This document shows positions 14,629 through 24,165 of a DNA stretch of 30,068 nt, piece after piece. This stretch comes from a virus. Location of the stretch: IMG/VR virus record IMGVR_UViG_3300042731_002906, positions 1-30,068 of that record; one strand, written 5' to 3'. The notes beneath the pieces were generated by a model. The model was not told the origin of the DNA and searched no databases. It saw nothing but the letters and a program-made list of their open reading frames with translations. Every line of letters begins with the position of its first letter. Within the stretch, counting starts at the first letter, position 1. The position numbers and the translations under genes are program-made.

Positions 14629-15489
14629 ATGCGAATAGCAGTTTTAATTCACGGACAGCCGAGATATCTTGAACAAGGTGCATGGTGGTTTAAAAACCGT
14701 GTATTCCCAGATCATTTTAAAAGACTTAATGTCGACTACTACACTTGTTTCTGGGAAGATGGAAATAAAAATCTTGCCTCAAGGGTGCAAGAATCTTACG
14801 ATCCTATTAAACACAGTCAACACAGTTACGAACGTTGGCGAGATAAAATTGCTGACGAAATTGGATCCTACAATAAAACAAATCCTTTAGTTAACCATAT
14901 CTCACAGACTATTAAAAGTAATGTTATGTTTTGTGATGATCACTACAGCAACTATCAACTAAACTACTGGGGTCAATACATGAGCTGTGGTTTGATTACA
15001 CAGATGGTTGGAGATTTAACAGGTCAATATGATATAGTTATAAGAACCAGAAGTGATGTTGCATTTAACCCAATGAGCGAAGAGATGTGGCTTAGAGCCT
15101 TTCACAACATGGAGAGAAATCCTGTGTTTCATGACAAAATAATGAGTGATTGGTTGTATATTGCAGGCGGCAGAGCATTTGTAGGAGATTTTGCATTCTT
15201 TAGTAAACCTGAAGTTTGGTACAAATTTACCAAAGACATGTACAAAAATTGTGTAAAAATAGCAACAGAAGACTGTCTTCTTTGGTATGATGAAAAATAC
15301 AATGAAGATCAACATATAAGTTTCCCCCATAAAACCTGGACCAATCTCAGTGTACTGAGTAAAACTAATTGGCTTAGTTTTGCAGTTGTTTGGCCTACAC
15401 CATATGCTAGTACACTTATAAGACAAGGCGGAGATATCAGCAGAGAAAATTTCCAAAGTCTTGCTAACCAGTATCACGCCCAACAATGA
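14629..15489 (+). CDS. glycosyltransferase-like protein (286 aa)
   Basis: The N-terminus MRIAVLIHGQPRYLEQG and the later motif QYDIVIRTRSDVAFNP (RTRSD at 139-143) resemble GT-A-type glycosyltransferase-like proteins found in marine phages and large DNA viruses, where an RTRxD or DxD motif binds metal and nucleotide sugar. Several Trp/Tyr-rich stretches follow. It lacks the targeting-like N-terminus of its neighbours although it sits among them, with its own AGAGG ribosome site. It might modify virion proteins or host surface glycans. Family assignment is by motif only. Confidence 0.7.
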   Translation: MRIAVLIHGQPRYLEQGAWWFKNRVFPDHFKRLNVDYYTCFWEDGNKNLASRVQESYDPIKHSQHSYERWRDKIADEIGSYNKTNPLVNHISQTIKSNVMFCDDHYSNYQLNYWGQYMSCGLITQMVGDLTGQYDIVIRTRSDVAFNPMSEEMWLRAFHNMERNPVFHDKIMSDWLYIAGGRAFVGDFAFFSKPEVWYKFTKDMYKNCVKIATEDCLLWYDEKYNEDQHISFPHKTWTNLSVLSKTNWLSFAVVWPTPYASTLIRQGGDISRENFQSLANQYHAQQ

Positions 15490-15504
15490 GTATTTGTGTA
15501 ATAG

Positions 15505-15512
15505 CATAAATA
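15505..15512 (+). promoter_or_regulatory. possible T4-type late promoter, CATAAATA
   Basis: CATAAATA matches the late consensus at seven of eight bases in a short intergenic gap. It ends only five bases before ATG 15518, so a T4-like start site would give an almost leaderless mRNA for that gene, or serve the gene at 15715. Treated as tentative. Confidence 0.4.
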
Positions 15513-15517
15513 AGTGT

Positions 15518-15718
15518 ATGAAGGTACACGAGATCATAAGAGAAACCGTTAGCTCAGGAGGTTTTGGTGCAGGTAGTTTTGCTACAGTTGCAAAGCCCTT
15601 GGGTAAAATGCGTAGACGCAAAGATTCAATCTTTGCTGATAAAAAAACAAAAGCTGATGCTGACGAGCAACAGTTAAATGATCAAGTGTCAAATAAAATG
15701 ATCCGGAGACAACCATGA
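15518..15718 (+). CDS. small putative internal head protein (66 aa)
   Basis: The frame is open from 15461, but I choose ATG 15518 because it gives MKVHEIIRETVSSGG, which fits the targeting-like N-terminus of the neighbours (I-R-E at 7-9) and does not overlap the previous gene. The body contains GGFGAGSFATVAKPLGKMRR, a Gly/Ala-rich then basic stretch common in small late proteins of marine T4-like phages, and an acidic/Gln end. No ribosome site is obvious. It overlaps the next gene by four bases (ATGA). Confidence 0.72.
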   Translation: MKVHEIIRETVSSGGFGAGSFATVAKPLGKMRRRKDSIFADKKTKADADEQQLNDQVSNKMIRRQP

Positions 15719-16170
15719 GATTGGACAAAATAAGCACAGTAAAAGAAGTTGCCAAGCCACAATTGGTAAAAGAAGGCGACACATACAAGGTGCTAGACAT
15801 TAATGGAGTAGAACGCAAAGTGTTTGAAGACATTGACCTAGCAAAACTTTGGATGAAAAAACACAATCCTGAATTAAAGGAAGGCGTAGAGCCAGTACTC
15901 TACACCAGTGAAATCATGGAAGGTGTATTAGATAGCACAGACGAAGATGGATGGATGGCTAAAAGTCAACTGTACAAAATGAGCAAGTATGCTATTGAAC
16001 TACACGGCATGATTGGAGATACAGATAACTTAGAACCTTGGGTGCAAGCAAAACTTACAAAAGCCGCTGATTACCTCGGCGCAGTTAAACACTATATGGA
16101 ATATCTAGCAGTGAATGAATATCCTGTTGAACCTCCAGTAGTAGTGGACGATATGCCAGACGAGATGTAA
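15715..16170 (+). CDS. putative prohead/internal protein with conserved helical domain (151 aa)
   Basis: The N-terminus MRLDKISTVKEVAKP is close to those of the genes at 16183 and 23712 (MRLDELS, MRLDELT), though its cleavage-like site (V-K-E) is weak. The C-terminal part from about residue 80 (GWMAKSQLYKMSKYAIELHG and WVQAKLTKAADYLGAVKHYM) is a helical domain widespread in phages, often seen attached to prohead or internal proteins. The end is acidic and Pro-rich. It lies in tight order with its neighbours; function unknown. Confidence 0.8.
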   Translation: MRLDKISTVKEVAKPQLVKEGDTYKVLDINGVERKVFEDIDLAKLWMKKHNPELKEGVEPVLYTSEIMEGVLDSTDEDGWMAKSQLYKMSKYAIELHGMIGDTDNLEPWVQAKLTKAADYLGAVKHYMEYLAVNEYPVEPPVVVDDMPDEM

Positions 16171-16182
16171 GAGGAATAATCG

Positions 16183-19100
16183 ATGCGCTTAGACGAGCTC
16201 TCAACTGTAATCACTGAAGACGAAACCAGTAGTGTTCAAGTAAACGAATTTGGACGGCAAACTATTGCACTGTCAATGGCAGATCTATATGATATGACAC
16301 TACAATCATATCCAACTATAACAGATCCTGAAACAGGTAGACAGATTGTTCCTCCTGGTTTTACAGAAAAAAGAGTATACGGAATAGGCATCCCTGACGG
16401 AGACGGAAAAGTTGAGCCAGGTAGCATTCATCCACGCATGGTACAAGCATATGATAGTTGGGTAGCCGGCGGTAAAAATCCAGGTCTACTATTAGACGAA
16501 GACGGCGAACTAAGACCTTATGATGAAAACTGGTATCTAGTAGACACTGCTTGGAGACTGGGCGGCGCAGCTTTGGGATTAGCTGATGACATCAGCAAGG
16601 CTGGAGCATATAGTTTTGATGCAGCATACGAAGGTGGGGAAAATGTAACTCAGCTTCTATGGAATGGATTGCTAGACACTAGATATGTAGGGTCAGCTCT
16701 AAGATATGTAGGCGCAGACAAGTGGGAAGATGCTCCCTATGACAAACAAGGAGCAGGCGCACTTAGTTGGCTTACTTCAGATGAAACAACACTTGGTAAG
16801 TGGTCTGAAGCTCTAGAAAACAGAACAGATTTAAGTTATAGAGACCAAGGCGATGCATTTGCAGGCGCTGTTAATAGTTGGCAAGATCTACTAGGATTGT
16901 TTATTGGCGGCGACTCTCAAGCGGCTCTTAGCTGGGCAGGCTTTGGTGCTATGTATGCTACAGAATTACCCAGCACAATATTAGATTACGGTATTCAAGC
17001 AGCAGGGGCAGTAGCTGGTGGCCCAATGGGTTTTGCAATAGCAAATGGAGTGTTGATGTCGTTCAACGGAGCGGAAGCTTCTGGTGCAGCTATTGTTCAA
17101 ATCAAAGACGCTATCGACAGTTCATATGAAAGTGGCGATTTACAAAAAACTGACCAATGGCGCTGGGCTATGGAATTGTCCAGAGAACAACTTGTTTATC
17201 AAGGAGACGTGCCAGAAAGTTCTGAAACACTTTCTGAAATGCAGGTAGCTCAACAGGAAGCACTAGCAAGAGAGATTATAGAAACCAACACTTATAATTC
17301 TGCTGTTTGGAAAGTAGCAGCAACAGCAGCCGCATTAGACACTGCATCAGACAAACTAATATTTGGTAAAATGACATTACCAAGTCCTATCAATCCAATA
17401 GCACAAGCAAAATGGGCTGCTAAATCAATAGGCGGTATAGGCTTTGAAGCTACTGAAGAAGGATTACAAGAACTTTGGGTACAAAAAGGACTAACAGACG
17501 AAAGTGGTGTTTACAGTTATGATGTATCTCAAATTGTTAATGCAGCATGGCAAGGCGGTGTTATTGCAGGTGCTGAAGTAGGAACTGCTAGTGCTATTGA
17601 CACATTAACAACTTTAGCTGGATCTTTATCCAAAAATGACCAAATCTCATCTAAAGATCAAAAAGCAGCTCAAGCAATGTTTAGACAAATGATATTTGGA
17701 TCAGATGCAGGCGATTTAAGAAAAATGTTTGATGTTATTAGATTAGACACAAACATGCTTCGTAATAACGTACTAAATGCAGAAGGCAGACTAGCGTTAG
17801 CTCAACGAGTTAGAGACAGAGGACTAATACTAGACAGAGATCAAAAAGATGAAGATGGCAATTTTATACTAAGCAGACTTCAGCGTATAAGAGTTCGAGC
17901 AGGCGGCACGGTAGAACTAGAAGATGGTCAACGAGTAAGTAATGACATCATTGAAGAAAACAATCGCAACCTTGGATTGATGGAAGTTATCGATTCGATG
18001 ACTTACAATGAAAAATTCAATCGTTATGATGTTGACTTTGAGAGTGAAGAACAAGTATACAAAGCAGCAGAATTATTAGGCATCGATATAGACAAAGAAG
18101 GTTTAGGTTTCTTAGACACAGTTTCAGCAACCACAGGAGGCAAAAGACGTCTCAATCGTGTGATGAAAGACTTAGAAGAAATTTACAAACTAGATATTAG
18201 AATACAACAACGCAGTGACTTAGAAGCACCAAGTTGGGTAGATCTAACTCCTGCACAAAGAGCAGACTATGTAAATTTAGGATATGTAGATTTTAGTGAA
18301 AATTCAGCAAACGGTTCTAGACTTGGACAGCGTTGGACCAGAGATGATATTGATGCAACTACTCAACGTGAAGGCAACTGGGATCAAGTACCTGAAGAAG
18401 TTAAAAATGTAGCAGAGCCTATTAATGCAAGACCAACTCTACAAGGTGAAGGCAACACATTGATGAGAGCTCGTCAAAGTGCAGTTGATGCCTTGGAAAG
18501 TTTCAAAACACAAGCAGAACGTCAATTAGCACAAAAGCAAACAGCATGGGATCGCAGATATGGTGACGATCCAGACAATGCGCCTCGTCCAAGACCAGAT
18601 GAAACAGATGATGATTATCAAAGAAATATGTCAGTGTACAACGGTCAAGCAGGACCAGGTGTTGCACTTAGACAAAGAATAGATCAAATTGACAGCGATC
18701 TCAGGGAAGCACAAGCGGCATGGGATGCAGATTACAGTCGTACACACAATCGAAATGGTACACCTAGAATAACAGCAGGCGCACTTGCAACTTCAGATGG
18801 AAATGTTAGACCAACAGCAGCTGAAGTCGCTGCTGATAACCAAGCAGCCGCAGATGCAGAACAAGGGCAAGGCGATGCAGAATTTGATACAACAATTACA
18901 CCTGATGACTTAACAGGTGATGATGCTCCTGAGCAAGGCGATGATTTAGAAGCTGCACCACAACAAGCACCAGTGGGCACTGATCTTGCTAGAGGTATCA
19001 CAGTTTTCAATACGCAGTACAGAATTGCAGCTGGTGATATGAGTCCAGAAGTACTTGAGCGTACACTTGCAAATCTAGAAAAAACTTATCCAGGTATTAC

Positions 19101-22100
19101 ACAAGAGATTTTACCAAACGGTATTGATAGTTATAGACAAAATCCGCAACAAACACAAGAAGAAATAGCAGAAAATCCTCCTGTTGAACCTCCTGCACAA
19201 CCTGCAACAAAACCTAAAGCAGGCGCAGAAGTTACAATTGATACACAAAAGTATGTGTTCTTGGGACAGATGTGGGCACCTGTAAAGCCAAACGGAGATT
19301 TAGGTAGTACAGGATCAGTGTCGTCGGATTTACAAAGACAATTAACAGATCAAGCACTTGAAAGAACAATACCTACACAACTTTCACCAACTCAAGTAAA
19401 GCCAGAGGACGCTCCAGAATATGTGAATCCAAACAGACCAGATGTGATGGATCAAATTGGTAATTTACCTGACGTATCAACATACGAAGAGGGAAGCACT
19501 GTTGAATATCGCAATGCCAAAGGCGAAACTAGAGAAGCAGAAGTTGTAAGATCTTTACCAAATGGCAATCTACAAGTTACACTAAACGGTGCTACATATG
19601 CTATTACTCCTGCAAATATTGCAGCGGCACAAGTCCCGCCGGTGGGTAGTAATGTTGATGCACAAATGACAGCACCAGTGCAACCAGCAGTTGGTAATAC
19701 TACAGACGATGGCACACCAAACGACACAGGTGCAGAACCTATAACCACACCTAAGGTGCCTGATAGACCAGATGCACTAGAATTACCTAGTCAACCGCAA
19801 ACAGGTGCACCAGCTGCACAAACAACAGCACCAGGTCAGCCAACAACAGATGATGGCGAAGTAAATGACACTGGAGCAGAACCTATAACCACACCTAAGG
19901 TGCCTGATAGACCAGATGCACTAGAATTACCTGCACAGCCTACAAGACCAGAAACACCTGAACCAAGTGATGTTGATGCACAAACAACAGCACCAGGTCA
20001 GCCAACAACAGATGATGGCGAAGTAAATGACACTGGAGCAGAACCAACTACACAGGATGATGATCCTCCGGTTCCGCAGCAACGTCCAGATGCTCCTACA
20101 GATACAAGCACACCACCTACAGTTCCACAAGTACGTCCTGAGCCGCCAGCAACAGGAAGCGGCAGAGGCGACGGAGATGCAGAAGCAGCAAGAAGAGCAG
20201 CTGATGCAGAAGCACGTGAGCAAAGACGTCAACAAGCACAGTTAAAACAAGCTGAGCTTATGAGACAAGCTAAAGAAAGAATGGCGGCGGCTGAACGTGA
20301 AGCTGAAGAAAGAGCTAAGGCACAAGCGGCGGCTGATGCTAAGGCTGCGGCTGCGGCCCAACAAGCAGATGACACTAGTGCTGATGTGCCAGACTTTGCT
20401 ACTCCTGATTCAAGTGTACCTAACAGTGCATTAGACAGACGTGTATTCACTAGTAATGATGGCGATTTTAACACTACAAATGCAAACCTTGACAGAAGTA
20501 TGCCCTATGTTATTCAACCTGTAGTAGGTGCAAGAGACGAAGATGGTAATGTACAAGTAGGCAAAGTATATGGCGATCCTGAACAACTTGCCAGAGCATA
20601 CCCGGGTGCAAAAGTATACGGAGCTCCAACAAATATAACACAACCTAGTATACCTAGTACAAGTCAAGATGCTGCCCAACGTGCCGCTGCACAACAGGCT
20701 GAAAGAGATAAAGCACAAGCGGCAGCTGATCAAAGAGCAGCACAGCAGGCAGAGATAGATGCACAGATTGCACAACAACAAGCAGATCAAGCCGTAGATC
20801 AACAAGTAACACCTGCTGATATGGATGCACTACAAACTCAAATACCTGTAGATCCTAGGGTAACTACAACTGTGCCTGTTGCAACTATGCCAGCGGCAAC
20901 AACAGCCACAACACAAATAAACCCTACAAAAGGTGCTAAAAATCCAAAGCTAAGAGCGCCGGGTGTTCCATTTACAGGCGCAGGCAATACATCCAAAACG
21001 CCATTTAATCCAAATCCAAAAATATTTGGCACAGGTGCGCCTGATTACTTGGATCTTATGGGATATAAAAGTTTTGGTAAAGGATCAGCGGCAGAGTCAG
21101 TTATCAAAGAAAGTGTTAACACTGAACGCAAAATGACCAAAAAAGAAAAATCTAAAGAAGAACGTTTGAAAGATAAGTACGATGATAGCGGTATGAAGGC
21201 GTCAATGAAAAAACAGTATGGGAAAGACTGGAAATCAGTTTACTATGCTACAATTAGGAAAAAGGCTATGAGCAAAAAGACAGAAGGTTATTCAATATTA
21301 CCATCAATTGATAGAAACAAATACCAAACACGCCAAGGATTAGAAGGGCCGTTCCAAACAAAAGCAGGAAAAGTAGTATACTACGATCCAAAAGAAGGTA
21401 GCTACTATGATCCAGATACAGACGTGTATTTGACATATGACGAATGGAAAAAACTTGATGAATTTAAACAAGGAGAACCTGGCATGGGTAACCTCTATGT
21501 TAATCCTAATAGACCACCTTCTTCAAGACAAGCACCAGTTGCTACTGCTCCTCAGCCGACAGCGCCAAAACAATATATGGATAGATTAAGTAGAATGGCA
21601 CAACAAAGTGGCAGCTACGATGATAGCTTTGTCCCTCAGGCACCTAGAGACCCACAAGAGTTTGAACCATATGTAGAACCTAGTTACGAACTAGAGTTGC
21701 CAGACGGTTTACAGCAAAAAATGGACGATATACTTGGTAAACAACCAGAGCCTCGTGGGCCACGTAACATAGACGATATACTACGTGACTTAGATAGACA
21801 ATATGGAACAGGTGACGAGTTTATGCCAAGAGATGAAGATGATATTGGTAATCCTAGACCACCTAGAGATCCAAGCAGTTTTGGCCCAGGCGGACAGCCA
21901 ATTCCAGATCCAACACCTGATCCTGCTCCGTACAGTGAATTACCAGATCCGATGGACGATTTGTTAGGTCCAGACGACGGCGACATTACCCCACCAGATC
22001 CAGAACCAGCACAAGATCCAAACCCTGCAGGAGATGACGGTGCAACTGATATGGAAGGCGAAGGCAAGCCAGGACCAGATGATTTTGAACAAGAAAGATA

Positions 22101-23712
22101 TTTAGATGACAAAGGCACTACATCGAATGTAGGCGTTAAAGGTGCTAGAGGTAAAAAAGAATTTGCTATTGCTACAGTTGGTGGTAAAGAAACCAAAGTG
22201 TATGGCAGTAGAGAAGCACTAAGAGCAAAATATCCTGATGCACCAATATTCAATGCAGACGGAACAAACGAAAGTATTACAATGGACGCAAGAACGAGAG
22301 CAAATAGTATCTTCGAAAGAGCTATACAAGAATTTGACTTTAATCCTCGTGCAGGACACATGGATCAACCAAGCCATCCTCAAAACAGAGGTTTAACAAA
22401 ACAAAAAAGCGGTGCACCTAAAACTAGCATTCGTCCTAAACTGCGTCCAAAAGATTTAGAATTAAAAATGGCAATTGATGCTGCACTGCGTCAAGCAATG
22501 GGAGAAGGTAACCTCACTGAAGAAGAATATAGTTGGTGGGAAAAATTCTTAGGCAAAGACAAAGCTAAAAACAATCCATTTAGAGATAGTGATGGTAAAC
22601 CATTATCACTGGGTGCAAGAGCTTGGCCCGAACCAGGTGAATACGAAGATCCACAAGGCTTCCGTGCAGGCAAGTATGCAGACTATGATATGAGTGATTT
22701 ACCAACAACAAAAACTATCGGCGGTCGTCCTATTGGCATGCCAACAATGAGCCCTGCAGATTTTGATTCAGTTGATAATAAAGACTATACTAAACCTCTT
22801 GATCCATATCAAGGAGTTGAGCCTTGGATGAGTCATGGTGGTCCAACAGGTAAAAAACGCAAGACACCCGAAGGATTTGAAGAAGGCGAATCCAAAGAAA
22901 ACACTTACACAGTGGTTCATGCAAAGCATGGAAAAGAAGTTATCAAAGCAACTTCAAGTTATGGTGCGGCTAAGAAATATGCTCAAATGAAAAAACTAAA
23001 AAGTACAGCAGGAGTCGATGCACATCTGATGGAAGGCCCAATCGATGATCTAAGACGCTGGAACAGAGAAAGAAGACGTAGAGAAAATGTCAAAGGATAT
23101 GCTAACCCAAGTGTTGTTATTCCAAGCATCGAAGACCCTGAAAGAATGTTAGATTTACCAGGTGTAAAACTTGACAGAATTGGTCAAAAGTTTGATGGTG
23201 CAGATGATCCTTACTATCAAGATTCACAGTACAGTATGGATCTACAAACACATGCAGATGATATTCTAAGACGTCAATACCCAGACGGACCGCCCAGTGA
23301 TCCAGATGAACTAGAAAGATATGGATTAGCTAGAGCGGCAGCATATCGAAAAGCACAGTCAGGTGGCACAGGATATCCTCCAGAAAAAAGAACTAAAGAT
23401 GGTTATGTTGTTGATGAAGGCAAGTACGGCAAGAAGAAAAAGAAAAAGAAAAGTAAATATCAGGAGCATATCGACAGAATTATGAGAATCAATGAAAACG
23501 TAAGCATGATGAGAAAGATTGTTGCAGACAAAAGTGCTCTGCCTGTCAAGTTCAAAGACAGTACAATGAAAGTAGACATGACCACAGCTAATATTTTCTT
23601 GCAAGTGTTTGATCAGCAAAAGCCAGAAACACAAGCAAAAATTATTGATAAGATTGAAACTAAAAACGGTTTCTTAAAAATCTTAGACATTATATATGAT
23701 AGGCTAAAGTAA
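16183..23712 (+). CDS. giant putative virion-internal protein (2509 aa)
   Basis: This single uninterrupted frame covers a quarter of the window. It starts MRLDELSTVITEDE (I-T-E at 10-12). Residues about 130-480 hold Trp/Ala/Gly-rich and hydrophobic stretches (near 255-290 and 455-480) that could touch membranes. A Pro/Thr/Gln-rich linker (about 1080-1330) has exact repeats; two Ala/Gln/Glu-rich coiled-coil regions follow (about 1330-1390 and 1505-1545). Small modules are scattered after this: a basic ERLKDKYDDSGMKASMKKQY segment with VYYATIRKKAM (about 1658-1696), a Pro/Asp-rich region (1850-1970), YTVVHAKHGKEVIKATSSYG (about 2243-2262), and a C-terminal domain (about 2436-2509, ending GFLKILDIIYDRLK) known from large marine phage proteins. 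Candidate I/L-x-E sites such as VIKE-S recur. I infer an internal, processed and possibly injected protein. No catalytic motif recognised. Confidence 0.85.
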   Translation: MRLDELSTVITEDETSSVQVNEFGRQTIALSMADLYDMTLQSYPTITDPETGRQIVPPGFTEKRVYGIGIPDGDGKVEPGSIHPRMVQAYDSWVAGGKNPGLLLDEDGELRPYDENWYLVDTAWRLGGAALGLADDISKAGAYSFDAAYEGGENVTQLLWNGLLDTRYVGSALRYVGADKWEDAPYDKQGAGALSWLTSDETTLGKWSEALENRTDLSYRDQGDAFAGAVNSWQDLLGLFIGGDSQAALSWAGFGAMYATELPSTILDYGIQAAGAVAGGPMGFAIANGVLMSFNGAEASGAAIVQIKDAIDSSYESGDLQKTDQWRWAMELSREQLVYQGDVPESSETLSEMQVAQQEALAREIIETNTYNSAVWKVAATAAALDTASDKLIFGKMTLPSPINPIAQAKWAAKSIGGIGFEATEEGLQELWVQKGLTDESGVYSYDVSQIVNAAWQGGVIAGAEVGTASAIDTLTTLAGSLSKNDQISSKDQKAAQAMFRQMIFGSDAGDLRKMFDVIRLDTNMLRNNVLNAEGRLALAQRVRDRGLILDRDQKDEDGNFILSRLQRIRVRAGGTVELEDGQRVSNDIIEENNRNLGLMEVIDSMTYNEKFNRYDVDFESEEQVYKAAELLGIDIDKEGLGFLDTVSATTGGKRRLNRVMKDLEEIYKLDIRIQQRSDLEAPSWVDLTPAQRADYVNLGYVDFSENSANGSRLGQRWTRDDIDATTQREGNWDQVPEEVKNVAEPINARPTLQGEGNTLMRARQSAVDALESFKTQAERQLAQKQTAWDRRYGDDPDNAPRPRPDETDDDYQRNMSVYNGQAGPGVALRQRIDQIDSDLREAQAAWDADYSRTHNRNGTPRITAGALATSDGNVRPTAAEVAADNQAAADAEQGQGDAEFDTTITPDDLTGDDAPEQGDDLEAAPQQAPVGTDLARGITVFNTQYRIAAGDMSPEVLERTLANLEKTYPGITQEILPNGIDSYRQNPQQTQEEIAENPPVEPPAQPATKPKAGAEVTIDTQKYVFLGQMWAPVKPNGDLGSTGSVSSDLQRQLTDQALERTIPTQLSPTQVKPEDAPEYVNPNRPDVMDQIGNLPDVSTYEEGSTVEYRNAKGETREAEVVRSLPNGNLQVTLNGATYAITPANIAAAQVPPVGSNVDAQMTAPVQPAVGNTTDDGTPNDTGAEPITTPKVPDRPDALELPSQPQTGAPAAQTTAPGQPTTDDGEVNDTGAEPITTPKVPDRPDALELPAQPTRPETPEPSDVDAQTTAPGQPTTDDGEVNDTGAEPTTQDDDPPVPQQRPDAPTDTSTPPTVPQVRPEPPATGSGRGDGDAEAARRAADAEAREQRRQQAQLKQAELMRQAKERMAAAEREAEERAKAQAAADAKAAAAAQQADDTSADVPDFATPDSSVPNSALDRRVFTSNDGDFNTTNANLDRSMPYVIQPVVGARDEDGNVQVGKVYGDPEQLARAYPGAKVYGAPTNITQPSIPSTSQDAAQRAAAQQAERDKAQAAADQRAAQQAEIDAQIAQQQADQAVDQQVTPADMDALQTQIPVDPRVTTTVPVATMPAATTATTQINPTKGAKNPKLRAPGVPFTGAGNTSKTPFNPNPKIFGTGAPDYLDLMGYKSFGKGSAAESVIKESVNTERKMTKKEKSKEERLKDKYDDSGMKASMKKQYGKDWKSVYYATIRKKAMSKKTEGYSILPSIDRNKYQTRQGLEGPFQTKAGKVVYYDPKEGSYYDPDTDVYLTYDEWKKLDEFKQGEPGMGNLYVNPNRPPSSRQAPVATAPQPTAPKQYMDRLSRMAQQSGSYDDSFVPQAPRDPQEFEPYVEPSYELELPDGLQQKMDDILGKQPEPRGPRNIDDILRDLDRQYGTGDEFMPRDEDDIGNPRPPRDPSSFGPGGQPIPDPTPDPAPYSELPDPMDDLLGPDDGDITPPDPEPAQDPNPAGDDGATDMEGEGKPGPDDFEQERYLDDKGTTSNVGVKGARGKKEFAIATVGGKETKVYGSREALRAKYPDAPIFNADGTNESITMDARTRANSIFERAIQEFDFNPRAGHMDQPSHPQNRGLTKQKSGAPKTSIRPKLRPKDLELKMAIDAALRQAMGEGNLTEEEYSWWEKFLGKDKAKNNPFRDSDGKPLSLGARAWPEPGEYEDPQGFRAGKYADYDMSDLPTTKTIGGRPIGMPTMSPADFDSVDNKDYTKPLDPYQGVEPWMSHGGPTGKKRKTPEGFEEGESKENTYTVVHAKHGKEVIKATSSYGAAKKYAQMKKLKSTAGVDAHLMEGPIDDLRRWNRERRRRENVKGYANPSVVIPSIEDPERMLDLPGVKLDRIGQKFDGADDPYYQDSQYSMDLQTHADDILRRQYPDGPPSDPDELERYGLARAAAYRKAQSGGTGYPPEKRTKDGYVVDEGKYGKKKKKKKSKYQEHIDRIMRINENVSMMRKIVADKSALPVKFKDSTMKVDMTTANIFLQVFDQQKPETQAKIIDKIETKNGFLKILDIIYDRLK
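19732..19932 (+). repeat. 57-base direct repeat in the giant gene (two exact copies)
   Basis: Copies at 19732-19788 and 19876-19932 are identical over 57 bases, 144 bases (48 codons) apart. They encode AEPITTPKVPDRPDALELP. The second copy overlaps the end of a copy of the 68-base repeat. Identity at every base points to recent duplication. Confidence 0.9.
19816..20045 (+). repeat. 68-base direct repeat in the giant gene (two exact copies)
   Basis: Copies at 19816-19883 and 19978-20045 are identical over 68 bases, 162 bases (54 codons) apart, preserving frame. They encode AQTTAPGQPTTDDGEVNDTG and flanks. A diverged third version (TTDDGTPNDTGAEP) begins near 19695. The linker therefore grows by in-frame tandem duplication. 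Confidence 0.9.
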
Positions 23713-24164
23713 TGAGACTAGATGAATTAACAGTAAAATACGAAGACGAGTATGATACACCAACAACTATTGAGATTGATCAAACAAAGTTTTTGTACAA
23801 TGGTAATCCAATTTCAAACTACGATTGGAATAACTCAGCAAAAGCTATCTTGACGCCAGGTATGCATCAAAAAGCTAAATCATGGGATGAAGTTTATCAG
23901 TATCTATCAAAATTTTTAGACGATCCCAATAAACTACAATCAGCATGCAGACAAGTGTTTGATATGAATGATGAAGGATGCAAAGTAAACGAAACAGTAA
24001 TGGTTTCAGAAGCACAGTTTGATAAGCTAGCAGAGAAAAAAGATGCTTGCTATCACAAAGTAAAAGCTCGCTACAAAGTATGGCCCAGTGCTTATGCTAG
24101 TGGCGCACTAGTTCAGTGCCGTAAGAAAGGTGCTAAGAACTGGGGCAATTCAAAGAAGAAGTAA
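23712..24164 (+). CDS. putative internal head protein with Cys-basic tail (150 aa)
   Basis: The ATG overlaps the stop of the giant gene by one base. The N-terminus MRLDELTVKYEDEYD repeats the targeting-like start using codons different from those at 16183, so the likeness is at protein level. A central helical region (TPGMHQKAKSWDEVYQYL) is followed by a C-terminal module with CYHKVKARYKVWPSAYASGA then LVQCRKKG, a basic Cys-containing domain common in marine phage virion proteins. DNA or RNA contact by this tail is possible. No enzyme motif seen. Confidence 0.82.
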   Translation: MRLDELTVKYEDEYDTPTTIEIDQTKFLYNGNPISNYDWNNSAKAILTPGMHQKAKSWDEVYQYLSKFLDDPNKLQSACRQVFDMNDEGCKVNETVMVSEAQFDKLAEKKDACYHKVKARYKVWPSAYASGALVQCRKKGAKNWGNSKKK

Positions 24165-24165
24165 C

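Noticed and set aside
21684-22361. Long reverse-strand ORF (225 aa) opposite the giant gene, and similar reverse frames elsewhere (for example 8159-8662, 15016-15621)
   Set aside because: They are antisense shadows of clear + strand genes, with Ser/Leu/Cys-rich low-information translations, no matched ribosome sites and no recognisable domains.
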